A stretch of 64,000 nt of DNA, from assembly GCA_015680685.1 (NCBI GenBank), contig MNCI01027447.1, positions 79,863 to 143,862 on the forward strand, written 5' to 3'. The notes under the pieces were generated by a model. The model searched no databases and had not been told where the DNA came from. It saw nothing but the letters and a program-made list of their open reading frames with translations. A program made the translations under genes and the position numbers. Position 1 is the first letter of the stretch. The number at the start of each line of letters is the position of its first letter. The stretch comes from Gnetum montanum (Eukaryota > Streptophyta > Gnetopsida > Gnetales > Gnetaceae). Below are positions 34,727-47,296 of the stretch, piece after piece.

Positions 34727-37200
34727 ATGGCTTCCTCTTGCAGTAAAGACTCTCTACCATCGTTTGTGGGTGGTTCTAACTAGCAGAGGTAAGAAGGCCA
34801 TAGGACGCTAGTGCCCTAATAGTTCAAGGTGGTCTACACTCATCCAAATGCCTATACTCAAGAATTCACCTTCATCCTACATCAGGATGAGTAGCTGGGG
34901 TGGAGGAACATGGAAGATAACATCATGTTATCTTCCAAACAATCTATTCCTGCAATGCTCTTGAACAATCTTATTAGGCTAGGCATTATAGGACTTAATT
35001 CTAAGTATGAAGTGCAAGATCATGCCTACTAGGATTATCATCCCACAGAGGCACAAAGAAAGAAAGATCAACAGATGGAGGCCTAATATGAGGCCACAAA
35101 AGGCAAATGGGGCCCTTGCAGACTCATAAAGAAGGAGAGGACTTCTTTTTAGGGACCTCTCAATACAGTGATTCCCCCCTCTCTTTGTTGAGGAGACCCT
35201 TAACTGGTGACTACAGTCAACTATGGATAACCATGATTCTAGAAAGAATAGATCCCAAGATCAAGGAACCTTGAAAGGGGGTACTTAAGGCAAGAATGAA
35301 GACAAACACCAAGATAAAGAAAGACATGATAAAAGGGGTAGGGACCAAAGAAGAGGAAACAATAAGCATCATATTGGTGTTGGCTCCCCTTCCTCTTCAC
35401 CTTCTTCATCCTCATCATCTTCCTCCTCCAACGCCAATCAAAGCCATAAAGGCTATAATAATCATGATGGAGGTGAAAAACAAGATCGAGATGATCACAA
35501 ATCTCACCGTAATGATAGAGACCGTGGGCATGAGCAATAGGGAGATGATTTTTCTAGGGAAAGAAGGGATAATATGACTCATCATCAATATCATGGCCAT
35601 GAAAGGGATCATAGAGATTGTTATGATCATGATGAGTCCCTACTAGCAACAAGAAACACATTGGACATTGCAAAGTCTATAAGGATCCCAACTAGGCACG
35701 TGCAAAATAGTTGTATCAAATGGTTATATATGAATAGTATCCTCAAGTTCAAAGGGGGTTATAATTCAAATCTACAATATCACTTGCAAGCTTTTTATGA
35801 TGCCTGTGCCTTACAAAACATAAAAAATGATAAAAGTGGTTAGTAAAAGCTAAAACTATTTCCCATGACACTCACTAAAGAAGCAGAAAGTTGATACCAA
35901 TTCTTCAAACCAGAATCCATTTAGAGATGAAGTACAATGCTTGAATTGTTTAATGAAAAGTATTAGATGTACTCCAAAGTGTCTAATTTGAGAAGGTAAA
36001 TCCAAGGATAGAAATATGGCACTCACAAGTCCCTAGATGTAATCATGGATAGGTACTATTCCTTGTTGCACCAATGCCCAATCCATGACTATTCTCAATA
36101 GGATCAGCTACACCACATCATAGAAGGACTCTAAACTAAAAAAAGGAGAATTATTGGGGTCTGTGCCCAAGGGAGGTTGTCAGAGCTAAGGATCCATCAC
36201 AGCCAAAGGTTCATCGAGCATGTAGCTAAGGAAGAGGGTGAGCTAAAAAAATGAAAGAGGAGGCATCACTTGATGAAGTCGTGCAAAGAAAAACCTTACT
36301 GATACAAAAATTTGTATCTGAAATATCAGCCAAGGTTGATAAAATGTAGGACTCCTTGGACAAAAAATTTCAAGCTACTCTAAGAATTGCAAAAGAAAAT
36401 AGAGACCCAGAAGGTAGTGGTCATGATAGAAGGAAGGAAAAGAAGACTGAACATGACCATTATAAGGCTAAGGGAAAAGATACAACAATTAAGAAGGTTG
36501 CAAATTCTAAGTCAAATGATGATGGATGTGACATATGTTAATATAAACATCCCAAGGGAAGTTCCCCTATTGTGTCACACTTGTAGGAATTTGAGATGTA
36601 TGCTCTAAATCACAAATTGGCAAAATGGCAAGCACCTAAGAGGTCGTGTTATCCATAAGGCAACTATTGGCAGTAGTTACACCACCAAATGTACTATCAA
36701 AGTGGAGTACCACCACAACCTCATGAGCAATATTAGTAGTGACAACACCCACAGTTGTGTAGGATGCCACTACCAAGGTAGTAGTACCTTTACTGCCAAC
36801 TTGATCCTTATGGGTACTACATTCAACAGCTCATTTCTCAACATGATTCTTCTAGTCATACTTCCTTCCAACACCACTACTATCCTCTTAAATATTATAA
36901 AGCATCATCACCAAGGGGAAGTCCCAATTTCCATACTTTTCTCCTTCTCATCCTGTAACTCCTACATGTCCATCCACAACTTCTCTTCCACTTACTTCAT
37001 CTATGCAAGATGAGATCCTAGCATAGCCACAATAACAAGATGCCATGAGGATTATAAACTTATAGTTAGCTCCTCAACTAAGTGGTTCTAATGCTAATCC
37101 ATGAAAGAAATCCTTTTTTAGAACCAACAATGCCACAAAATCCTCCAAAACACCTGTGGTTATGAACCCTATTCCTACCTCCTTTGCAACATTCATCGAG
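34727..37200 (+). pseudogene. A gag
   Basis: ATG 34727 gives MASSCSKD. YTHPNAY and FTFILHQDE follow, aligned with YTHPDEY and FTFVFHQDE of E1, and the next codon (Gln in E1) is TAG (34892-34894). A His/Ser-rich middle comes next, then HLQAFYDACALQNI (about 35785-35820). The capsid is broken by stops. The knuckle remnant CDICxYKHPKG lies at about 36530-36560 with the last Cys replaced by Ser. Frameshifts are frequent. Confidence 0.8.
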
Positions 37201-37329
37201 CCTCCTTCAAACAAAAATACTTCTCAATTGCATATTATCATGTTGATCCACATGGTCATTGATTGCATAAAGGTTAGCCACATTCCCAAAAAGAGATCTA
37301 ATCCTAGTAGTCCCCTTATTTATTTGTAG

Positions 37330-37900
37330 ATTACTAGGGATAAACCTTATAAAACTCTTTTGGACTTAGGTTCTAAAGTCAATTTTATTTCACAAGAGAT
37401 GTACAAAGATTGAAACCTTCCTCCACTGAAAAAGAGAAATATAAGGTTGGAATTGGCAAACCAATCCATTACTATTCCTTTGAAATTGGTTAAAGACATT
37501 GTGATCATAGTCTATGGATGGTTATATCCTATCAATTTCCTAGTGATCCATGTGGAGTATACTAAGGGGAACTTCCCAATCATCATGGAAAAAGTGTGGT
37601 TGAGTATAATTGATGCACGGTTGGGGATCTAAGATCTCTCCTTGGAAATTTCCAAGAAGAATAAGTTTGAAAAGATTGAGAAAATGCATGTTCAATGCAT
37701 CGCATATAGTGACACATGGTTGCACTACATGCAAAGACTGTGGATAGTAAAGAGTACATTCATTAAAGCATGTAGTCAATGCATTGATGTTGCTAAAATT
37801 CAAAGGTGCCTATATACTGTAGCCACTAAATAAGAGAACACCTAGTGGCTAATAACAAAAAGAGACGCTGCATCATTAATGTTCATGGAACCAACTGAGA
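37330..37900 (+). pseudogene. A protease
   Basis: TLLDLGSKVNFISQEMY (about 37352-37402) is the active-site strand, with DSG changed to DLG (TCA to TTA). FPIIMEKVWLS (about 37575-37605) stands for FPIIMGRAWLS of E1. The tail QRCLYTVATK matches QRCLYVATTQ in E1. Inactive. Confidence 0.8.
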
Positions 37901-38199
37901 GCCTCATAAGCTCTTACATGGAGATCATGAATCAATTGGAGCAAATCCATCATCAACTCATAGATAAACAATGAGATATCAATTAGGGAGAGTTGGAGAT
38001 TCTATAAACCTTTAAGAAAGGTCCCCTTAAGTTAAAAGCTCTACCACAGGCATGGAATATACATTCTTAAATAATGGAAAGCTAGTTATCATCAATCCCA
38101 CTCTTGTTCCCTTGCAAAAAACGAAATTGCTAGAAGTTATGAAAAATGGCCAACAAACTTTACTTGGTCATACCATGAACTCATTGGAATTAATCCAAG

Positions 38200-39530
38200 G
38201 ATATGCTAGCACAAAATCTATACTAATCCTTCCATCAAACTACAAAGGTAGCCGTAGAGATGTTTGAATCCTAACCTCAAGTAGATCATCAAGGAGTAGA
38301 TTGAACAACTCCTCAAGGTGAGGTTCGTTTACCCCATTATGAATAGCGAGTGGATTGCCCCACTTGTTATAGTGCCAAAGAAAGGAGTTAAGTGGAGTAT
38401 TTTTAATCATTTTAGGTTGATGAACATGCTGACCTTCAAAGACCACTTTCTATTGCCATTTTTGAACCAAGTATTGCACATAACAATGGGGCATCGCTAT
38501 TATAGATTTCTAGATGGTTATAGTGGCTATAACCAAATCTAGATCATGTCAAAGGACTAGGCCAAAACCACATTCACAAGTCATTCGGGGACTTTTTCAT
38601 ATTGTAAGATGCCCTTTGGCTTATGCAATGCTCCTACTACCTTTCAATGTTTGGTCCTCAGCATCTTCTAGTAACAAATTAGTAGTGGGGTGAAAGTCTT
38701 TGTGGATGACTTCTCCACCTATAGGGCTATATTTGAGCAATTCTTTTACCATTTGGAGAAAGTACTTTAAAGATGTGTGGAGATCAATCTAAGGCTCAAT
38801 TGGCAAAAGAGCCATCTAATGGTCCAAGAAGGCATTGTCTTGGGGTACTGCATTTCTAGAAAATGGATCGAGGTAGATCCAAAAAAAAGATAAGGGTCAT
38901 CCAAGAAATCACCAGTAGCCTAAAACAATTAATGATGTGAGGTCATTCCTTGGACACATAGGTTAATATAGGTGCTTTATCAAAAAATTCTTAAATATCG
39001 CCAAATCATTGGTGAAGTTAACAAAGAAGGATGTAATGTTTGTTTGGACCAAGGAATGTGGACATGCATTTCAACACCTCAAATAAAAGCTTTTAGAGAC
39101 TTCCATTCTATAAGCACCAGACTAGTTTAGACCCTTTCATATCATGAGGGATGCATCCAAATATGTCTTAGGAGCCATACTCACATAGTTGTATGATCAG
39201 AAATGTCCATATTATATCCACTATGCAAGCAAAAGAATAGTGGGTGCACAGCTAAATTACACCACCACTAAAAAAGAACTTATGATAGTAGTGTATGCTC
39301 TAGAGAAATTTAGGCACTATGTGCTTAGATATAAAGTGTTTGTGCATAGTGACCATAGTACCATCTAGTTCCTTATGAATAAACCAATGGTGATTCCCTG
39401 TGTCATATGATGACTAATGATCTTACAATAGTTTGATCTAATGATGATGGATAGAAAGGGGACTGAGAATGTGATTGTTGACCACATTTCTTGGTTACAC
39501 TAGGATAGCAAGGAGGAGGAGAGCCCATTA
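38200..39530 (+). pseudogene. A reverse transcriptase and RNase H
   Basis: RT shows YPIMNSEWIAPLVIVPKKG (38330-38390), KDHFLLPFLNQVL and FLDGYSGYNQI (38505-38540). MPFGLCNAPTTFQ and VFVDDF follow, with the catalytic pair at 38699-38710 (FVDD). The RNase H part includes KKELMIVVYALEKFRHYV (about 39265-39320) and GTENVIVDHIS. Several stops and shifts. This is the most readable pol in the Athila-like group here. Confidence 0.85.
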
Positions 39531-39599
39531 TTAGACCAATTTCCTAATGAACTCCTCTTCATTAGTGCTATTATGGAACAAGACCCCAAAAAAACCAAC

Positions 39600-40950
39600 T
39601 TGTATGAGAACATCCTATCCTATCTTCTCATTCATGCGATCCCATTAAGGTGAGATCACAAGCAAAAATAGTAGTTTCTTCACTAGGCCAAACACTTCAT
39701 GGAAATCAATGGTAACCTTTATAAGGTTTGCATGGATGGTCTGGTACAATGATGTGTCCCTAATGTAGATCAATTGCAAGTCCTCCAAGATGCACATGAG
39801 AGCCCTTGTGGGGGACACTATGCTTTGAGGCAAATAACTATTAAGATCCTCATGGAAAGGTATTATTAACCTACACTCTTCAAGGATGCCCATCACTTCA
39901 TACACTCCTATGATAGATGCCAACATGATGGGGGGATAACTACTCATATGAAAGAGCCCCAACAGTGGATCCAACCATTGGAGACTTTTGATCTTTGGAA
40001 AATTGACTGTATGAGGTCCATCAACTCCATGTCCAATGAAAATACATACATTATTGTAGCTATTGACTATTACTATAAATGGGTAGAAGCTGTGGCTGTT
40101 ACCGACTGTACATCATCTATAGTAACTCAATTTGTAAAACAACATGTTGTAACTAGGTTTTAGGTGTTAAATACACTTATTTTTTATAATGGTACCCATT
40201 TTATAGGTGTGACGTTTTGTAAACTCATGCAAAACTTGTAGGTTGAGCATAAATTAACAACTCCATATCACCCCCCAAGCCAATGATCAAGCTGATGTTA
40301 CTAATAGGGAGATAACCAAAATACTAACAAGAATAGTTAGTAAATATAGAAGGGATTGGAGCTCTAAAATCAACGATGCCCTTTGAGCTTATCATTCAAC
40401 TTGGAAACTTCCTATAGGATATTCTCCCTATGAGCTCATGTATAGAAAGCTCCAAACACTTCCTATCCAAGTAGAACTCTATATACTTTCAATTGCATGT
40501 GACCTAAACTTGGACCTAAGCCTAGCACAAAAAGAAAGATTGATGAACCTCAATGTACTAGATGAGAACCGATTAGTGGCCTTGTCATCAAATGAAGTGC
40601 ACAAGGCATACAATAAACAATGTCATGACCTTAGTATTAGGAAAGTAAAGTTTCAACTAGGCAATAAGGTGCTTTGTTGGAACTCCATGCATGTTCCTCA
40701 ATGAACAAAATTCCAAATGCTATGGAAGGACGCTTACATTATTAATGAAACCTTTCCATCTAGGGACATGTTGATTTATCATCCTAACAGCACAAATAAG
40801 ATATTATTAGCTAACACTTAATAAATAAATCCTTTCCATGAACAACAAGTAACTAGTGGACACAATGCCTCAACTAAGGGTCAAGTATGCTCCATCTTTC
40901 GAATCTTCCCCTTCCAAATTAGTCATGGGGGATATGGCCATCCATGTTGA
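39600..40950 (+). pseudogene. A integrase and pol C-terminus
   Basis: The zinc domain has HESPCGGHYAL and CQHDGGI (about 39790-39945). The core has KIDCMRS (first Asp), YIIVAIDYYYKWVEAVAV, then YNGTHF where the second catalytic Asp is Tyr (about 40180-40195), and TNREITKIL with the Glu kept. From 40438 one frame runs YELMYRK to VLCWNS. After one stop the same frame reaches SHGGYGHPC and TGA 40948-40950. This tail is what E1 retains. Confidence 0.82.
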
Positions 40951-42324
40951 GATTAAACTTGTTTTACACCATCTTTAGTACATTTTTCATTTTCTTGGGT
41001 ATTTTACAATTTTTTCTATATTTTTTTTATTTTACTTTCTTTAAAATTTTCTTATGTTTCTTTATTGCCATCATGACTTGGTTCCAACAACGACTACTCA
41101 TCGCTAGTGATTTGAACTTTATTAATTACTTGATTACAAATGGTTTGATTTCATTTTAGAATTTTGATGTTTACTAATGAGACATTGATTCTTGTCATGT
41201 TAATAGGCAATGAATTCATGACATCCATCACTTCAACTCTATGGTGTTTCCTCATTTTGGAACTGTGATATTCCTTATTAATAATAACTTTAATAAACTA
41301 GTGTGGTTGTACTTTTCAAACTTGGGAAGAATTAAGTGGATTGACAAGGGTGTGAATTCAAAAGGATTTATCACTTTTGTACCTACCTATCATCTGAGTT
41401 ACATGAGTGTTTCCATGGATTTCTCACCATTCCACTATAGACCAATAAATAAGAAGTAATGTCTTTGCATGGTGTCGTTCCCATTCCAAAACTAATAATA
41501 ATGATGATGGAAATTCAAAGCACACTCCTTAGATACAGTAACGAGCTACAAGCATTGGTTACAAGGGTGAAAAGACATGTTGCCCATGCCAGAAGACATC
41601 ACTCTAACTAAGGCCCTTTTCACTTCCTGCTTCTTTTTCCTTCTTCTTTAGGAATGGCAAGTAGTTTGTGGTGATGTTCTTGTAGCTTGGGAGGTGGAAT
41701 GGTCAAAGGTGTTGATGTGAAGTCACTGGAAGTGGATGGTCTTGATTCGAACTAAGCAAGAAAGTTCTCAGGTCATAATTAATCACATATTTCATAAGGG
41801 ATTTCATGTGGCCACCAGGAAAAACTCCATTCCATGCTCTCTTTCATCCACCAATTTCTTCCATAAACCACCTCACTACATCTTTCCATGAATATTTCAA
41901 TGGGTTCATTTAGTAAATAGTTAAAATTATTTGATGACTTCTTTGGTGATTTGGTCTTTAATGGTCCACTTCCATTAATTAAGCTTAGGGCCCATGGACT
42001 CCTTGGTTTGAGGGCATGCAAGGGCATTAAGGGCATGAACCTACTTTGGGAGGACCCAGTTGCATACTCTCTTGTGATGATTAAACTCCTTATCCCTTAG
42101 TCATTTTTCTCTCAAAACATTATGATATCACCATGATGCATCTAGTCTTTTCCCTCCTTGGCACATTAAAACTCCTAAAAATCTCCTTTTCTACACCTAT
42201 TTCTAACCCTCTTCTAGAATTTACATTATTCTAGGATTTTTTGGCTTCCTCTAGATTTCAATTTTATACAAAAAATATTATTTTCCCTCAGTTTTTATGT
42301 CAAAAAATTTTGGTTTTTGACTAC
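40951..42324 (+). other. A post-integrase leader, U-rich
   Basis: A T-rich tract (about 40966-41080) is followed by TTAATAG and GCAATGAATT (AG at 41205-41206), aligned with the candidate splice acceptor of E1. The stretch 41380-41680 aligns with the reverse complement of B at about 48540-48900. No coding potential seen. Confidence 0.55.
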
Positions 42325-42385
42325 ATTGACGTAGCCCAATGCATTGATGCATCCATGTCGATGTAGCACAAAAATACTATAAATA
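42325..42385 (+). promoter_or_regulatory. A internal promoter-like module before ORF3
   Basis: GACGTAG, CAATGCATTGATGCATCC and GTCGATGTAG precede TATAAATA (42378-42385), about 430 bp before the ORF3 ATG. The octamer and order copy the U3 array of the A LTR. Promoter function is inferred. Confidence 0.5.
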
Positions 42386-42815
42386 TGCATAAAAAATTAG
42401 TCATTTTTTCACATTTGCTCACTAATGTCCAAGGTTTTTTTGTAGTTTTTAGAGCCCAAAGTCTTCCTGAGCCCATAACTTTCGAACCACTTGTCCAAAT
42501 CACTTCATTCTTCGATCCTACAACTACCAGAGGTGAGCTTTATGTTGTAGGGGCCACAAACCATAGGTTTTTGATAGAAAATTTTCCTAACTTCTATAAG
42601 GTTTAACTAATAAAATAAAATTAAAAACTAATTAACTCATGCAATTTAAACCTTATCAATGAACTCAATTAGCTATCCAAATGAAATAATATTAAAGTAA
42701 TCAATCCACCATAATCACAACTTAGCCTAAGTGTAACTAGCCAAGGAGATGAGGTATCAAAGTACTCTAAGTTACACAAATTGAAGGCTAATCCTTAGTT
42801 ATATTGTGATTATAG

Positions 42816-45667
42816 ATGGCACCAAGACCCAAGAGACCACATGAGGAAGGACCATCCTAATCAAGGGACAAGCAACCAAGAGGGGAAAGGGGCTAGCAGC
42901 CATAGCAACCCCAAGAAGAAGCAATAAAGACACATGCCATGAGACCTCTTTAGCAGGAGTCTCAAGTGGAATTTGTTTGATAGATTCCCATAGCTAAAAA
43001 TGGTCATTTGCAATGAGAAAAGGTGCCTAACCCCGGACCAAACCTAGAAGTCACCTTGACTGAGATCTTCCTAAGGAAAATTAACACTAAGGAGGTCCCA
43101 AGTTTGATTCTCTAGGAGCTTAACTTTGGTTCCTTCTTGGACTTGATGCAAGAAGTGGTCAAGACTCAATTGTAAACCTCTCCCATGTTGCCTATCCTCA
43201 CTTCTAGTGGGGAGTGGTACTTGGGAGAGACATACCTCTTCTAGAACAATAAGTAGGCAAACACCTTAGTCAAGATCAAGGACATCATAGTGTCCTATTC
43301 GGTTGGGACCATCTTAAAGGTCCTCGAGTTGCCTATAGGGTAACCTTGGTAGAGATATCAATGTCGGTAGACCCAAAGGTCAAGAAAGAATGGATCAACA
43401 ATGTTATGGAGTGGACTATAAGAAGTACGATGCACTCACTAAGGTAGAGAGGGCCTATTTTAAATTGTGACCTATCACCTCAACCCAAAGGTGAGGCTAA
43501 GAAAATCACAACCTTCTCTACCCATGTGTGTGCATCAAGCTCCCACAGCTCATATTCCTAGAGCTAGAAAAAAGATTTAAATAGAATAAGTGTGGGAAGA
43601 AGATACTCTCCTTTCCATGCCTTACCAAAAAATTATGCAAAAGGGAAGACATAGCCCTCTATGCTAATGATGCATTATGTCATGATCCTATCACATTCTG
43701 GTAGGAGATGATGAAGGACAAAGTGCCTACCAAGCTACAAGAAGAGGAGTGACCACCACCAACAACAACTCAAGAAACAACGTTAGAGGCTTGTGCTACC
43801 ATCGAGCACATGTATAAGCTACATGAGTAGCCCCTATAGTAGCAGCAAGCAGAATTGAGTGGTGGAGACTAATTAATCTACCAGCCATCTTTAAGCCATT
43901 TAAACAAGGTCACTCAAACAATAAGCTAGTTAGAAGAGACTGTGTTGCTATTCTCTAATGCAAAGGATGTAGGCACCTAAAAGGTTAAATCAAAGTGCCC
44001 GAGAGGTGACAATGTCCATCCTAGGATAACAAAAATTCCTAGAGATCTCTAGTAATGCTACCACTTTTTTGGTATGCCTAGAGGAGAGTGAGGGGGCAAG
44101 TGGCTTGATGATGCAATACCACGAAAAGGATACATTGGTAGAGGTGGTGGCTAACAAAATTATAGAGGTATTGAATGCTCCTACAGCCACTGTGCCTAAT
44201 ATTATTTCACTTAGGGATGTGAAAACATCTATAGGAGTAAGTGGAAGGATTTTTTGTAGGAGTAAGTGGAAGGCTAAGTGTGACTCAGCATGAGGAGGTG
44301 TTGGACCAACTAGTGGGAATTGGACAACCATTTCTAGATATCTTTGATCTCCCAAAAAACATCACTACAACCCAGTTAGAGCTACTAGAAGCTAAGGGCA
44401 AGCTCATCATTGCTAATGCCCAACTTGAGGTAGCCACTTTTGAAAACAAATGGTTGGCTACCAAGGTTGTAGAATTAAGGGCCTGTTTAGCTCATCCCAC
44501 TATTCTTAGCTAAGCAGTAACTAGGGATGAAGATTTCTCATAGCTTCAAAACAAACTAAAAGAGGCTGAGAATTCTAAGGAGATAACGATCTTTGACACA
44601 TCCCTCTTAGAGGCCTTGGCCTAAAACATCAAGAAGGACCTATCAAAAGTCTACAAGGAGAATCTAGCTTTGACCAAGAACATTCATCTCCTGTAGAATG
44701 TCGAAACACAAAAAGATAAAATGGTAGAATTTGTGCAATAGTAGTAGTAGCAACTTTCCAAGGTGAACTTGGATGTGAGTAGGTTGGCTAATGAGAATTG
44801 AAATCTCTCGATGGAGGAAGTCCATGTGCTTCACTAGAAACTGACCATTGAGATAGCTGCCTAGAAAAATGAGGCCCTTAAGTTTGAAAAGGTTAAAAAC
44901 CACTACAAAGACTAGGTTAGGCATCTCAAGTAAGTCAATAAAAAAGAAATTCAATTGACCATGTTGAAGATGAACGAGGCTTTCTAGTAACTCCAATAAA
45001 GAGGCAACATATGGCAATCCATCTTTGATTGGCTAAATATGTACAACAAAGATAAAATCTTCCTAAATGAGTTGTAGATCGAGAAGATGATAGAATATAT
45101 GGGTTATCCAACCTTTGATATAAAAACTTGGCGATGTTGACTATCAAAAGATTACAATTAGAGCTAGAAAAATAAGTGGCCAGCTCATACCTCCTATATG
45201 AGGTAGAGTTCAAGCACCACAAGGACATAAAGAAAAAGCTAAAAATAGCTAATGTTGAGCTTGAAGTTCTTCAAGCCTACTTCATAGATCAACGATTAGT
45301 GGCAGAGAACCTAGCCAAATAAATGAATGATTATTGAAAGCTACAAAACCTTGTCAGGCTGTTTAACATTGAATGTAAGCAATTTGTTTCTTGGGTTATT
45401 AATGTTAAGGAGTTATTCTCGGCCATGCCCTATCCATGGGATGTTCTTGTATTAGTTCACATCAATGATGCTGCATGGACTATGTACAATCCCCAAAATA
45501 AGGAGGAGAAGATGAAGGAACTACTAGATGTCTTCCATCTTCCACTAGAAGTATCTGCTGCAATAGGAAAATGGTAGCCTCTACCTCTGCCACCACTACC
45601 ATAAGCACTAGAGCCTAGAGAAGGTTTGTCATCACCCCAAGAGCCTCCACCTCCTAAAATTATCTGA
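42816..45667 (+). pseudogene. A ORF3 (post-integrase ORF)
   Basis: ATG at 42816-42818 starts MAPRPKRPHEEGPS, basic as in C. The middle region includes SSGEWYLGETYLF and VGTILKVLELPIG. A long Lys/Glu/Leu-rich, coiled-coil-like part covers about 44380-45350. The C-terminal block includes AMPYPWDVLVLVHIND, and the end is EPPPPKII with TGA at 45665-45667. It shares architecture and C-terminal wording with C ORF3. The protein family is not recognised. No signal peptide or membrane helix is obvious. About 30 stops, mostly TAG at likely Gln/Trp codons. Confidence 0.55.
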
Positions 45668-45867
45668 TTTTCTCTTCATCTTTTGCCATCAAAGGAATTC
45701 CAGTTGTTAGTTTTTGTAAGGATGTTCAATTTTGTTTTCATGAATACCCATTTTTATAATGATGTAAATCCATACAATAAGGCACCTAGAAGTTAGTTAG
45801 TTAGTCAACAGTCAATAATTCCATACTTGCCTAATTTTGTAAGAAGCTTGATCCTTCTTTTGTTCAC

Positions 45868-45900
45868 TTGAGGACAATTTTTCAATTAGTCCTAGAGGTA
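45868..45900 (+). other. A polypurine tract region
   Basis: CTTGAGGACAA then CCTAGAGGTA lies immediately before the 3' LTR start at 45901, the expected place of the plus-strand primer. Confidence 0.5.
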
Positions 45901-46447
45901 TGATGAACCATCATTGGGCTATGTTGACGGGAATGCATCAATGCATCCTCGTTGATACATGATTTGATGCATCAACACATATGAATTAATGTGATGTTTG
46001 GGTCTACCTATATAAATGCATGCATCCATTGCAATTATGACATCGATTAGTCAATAGCTTAATGAAGCTCTTGCAATTTCTTTCTATAGAAGTTAGAATA
46101 TTTTCTAAGTGCAGCAGTAGAGTCAAGGATTGTATGGATCATTATTCAAGCATCAATGTACCTAGACACATTACTATGATGACCATAAAGATGAGATTCT
46201 TGATAAACCTTGCACACATGGAAATACATTAATGTTTACTTTTATGTAATTTACTATTCATGCATTTTACTTCTATGTTTCTAGTTAATTAATTAAACAC
46301 ACTTAATTACATACATAAGCATGACCACCTTGAGCATAATGCTTATGCTTATTAATCCCAGCAATGCTATCACTTGGTAATCCAATAGCATTGTAACGCA
46401 TTCAGGATGTATATGGAAGATGGGATTAGATACTTATGCTAGGAAGT
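45901..46447 (+). repeat. A 3' LTR, part 1
   Basis: TGATGAACCATC onward, aligned with 33719 and beyond. Interrupted at 46447 by B. GAAGT (46443-46447) is the target site. Confidence 0.9.
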
Positions 46448-47288
46448 TAATAATTAGCAAGGTACCCCTATGTCAAACCATACAAATCACAAGCATTCAC
46501 ATACGATCCAATCAAATTTCATGGATGGGACTAGTTGTGGCATCTAGATCATTATGTCTTGATCACAGTTCCTTGTCTTCCCACTTGGACTAGTGGTAGC
46601 TTTGTCACATGTGGTTTAGTCCAAAGTGAGTCATATGCTAATTAATGTTGTTTTGGCCTTATTCTACTCCTAATGGTAATAAATAAATCAATTAATTAAG
46701 CTAATTAACAATGGAAAGTAAAGTCTAAACTAGCCTATGGGCAATAAGTGTGTGTTCCCAACTTTCCGTACACATCCTAAACCCACGTATCTACTACTAG
46801 GATTACCAAGTGTTATGCTACTAGGTAAACCAAGCAATAAAGCTACTGGGTTTACCAAGCAAATATGTGTTTATGCTTAAAACTGGTCATGCTCATTCCA
46901 CCAAATCATTAATATGCATGGAAATGTAAATATTAACTAAGTACATGAAAAGTAAATTGCATGGAAAGTAAATCTAATCTAAGTCAAAATGCTACAATGA
47001 ATAAGAATCAATCTTGATCTTATTACCATTCATGGAATGTGTTTATGTACATTGCTACTTGAATAAGACATCATACAATTGACTCAAATCCACACTGCTA
47101 GCACTCACTAACTATTCTCTAATACTATAGAATAAAATTGCTATAGTTCAACTACTCTATTACATAATTGAATCCAAAATGTGTACCCAAGTGCTATATT
47201 TATAGGCCAGCACACATCCCATGATATTAAATATCCAACATCACATATTGGCCCTTGATATCAAAGTAGACAAAAATACACTTCATCA
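46448..47288 (-). repeat. B 3' LTR (841 bp)
   Basis: Aligns with 52317-53169 throughout. The terminal TGATGAG on plus is mutated to TAATAATT. A TATA box reads TATTTATA on plus (47197-47204). A minus-strand GGGGG tract (47289-47296) is the polypurine tract. Confidence 0.9.
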
Positions 47289-47296
47289 TACCCCCA

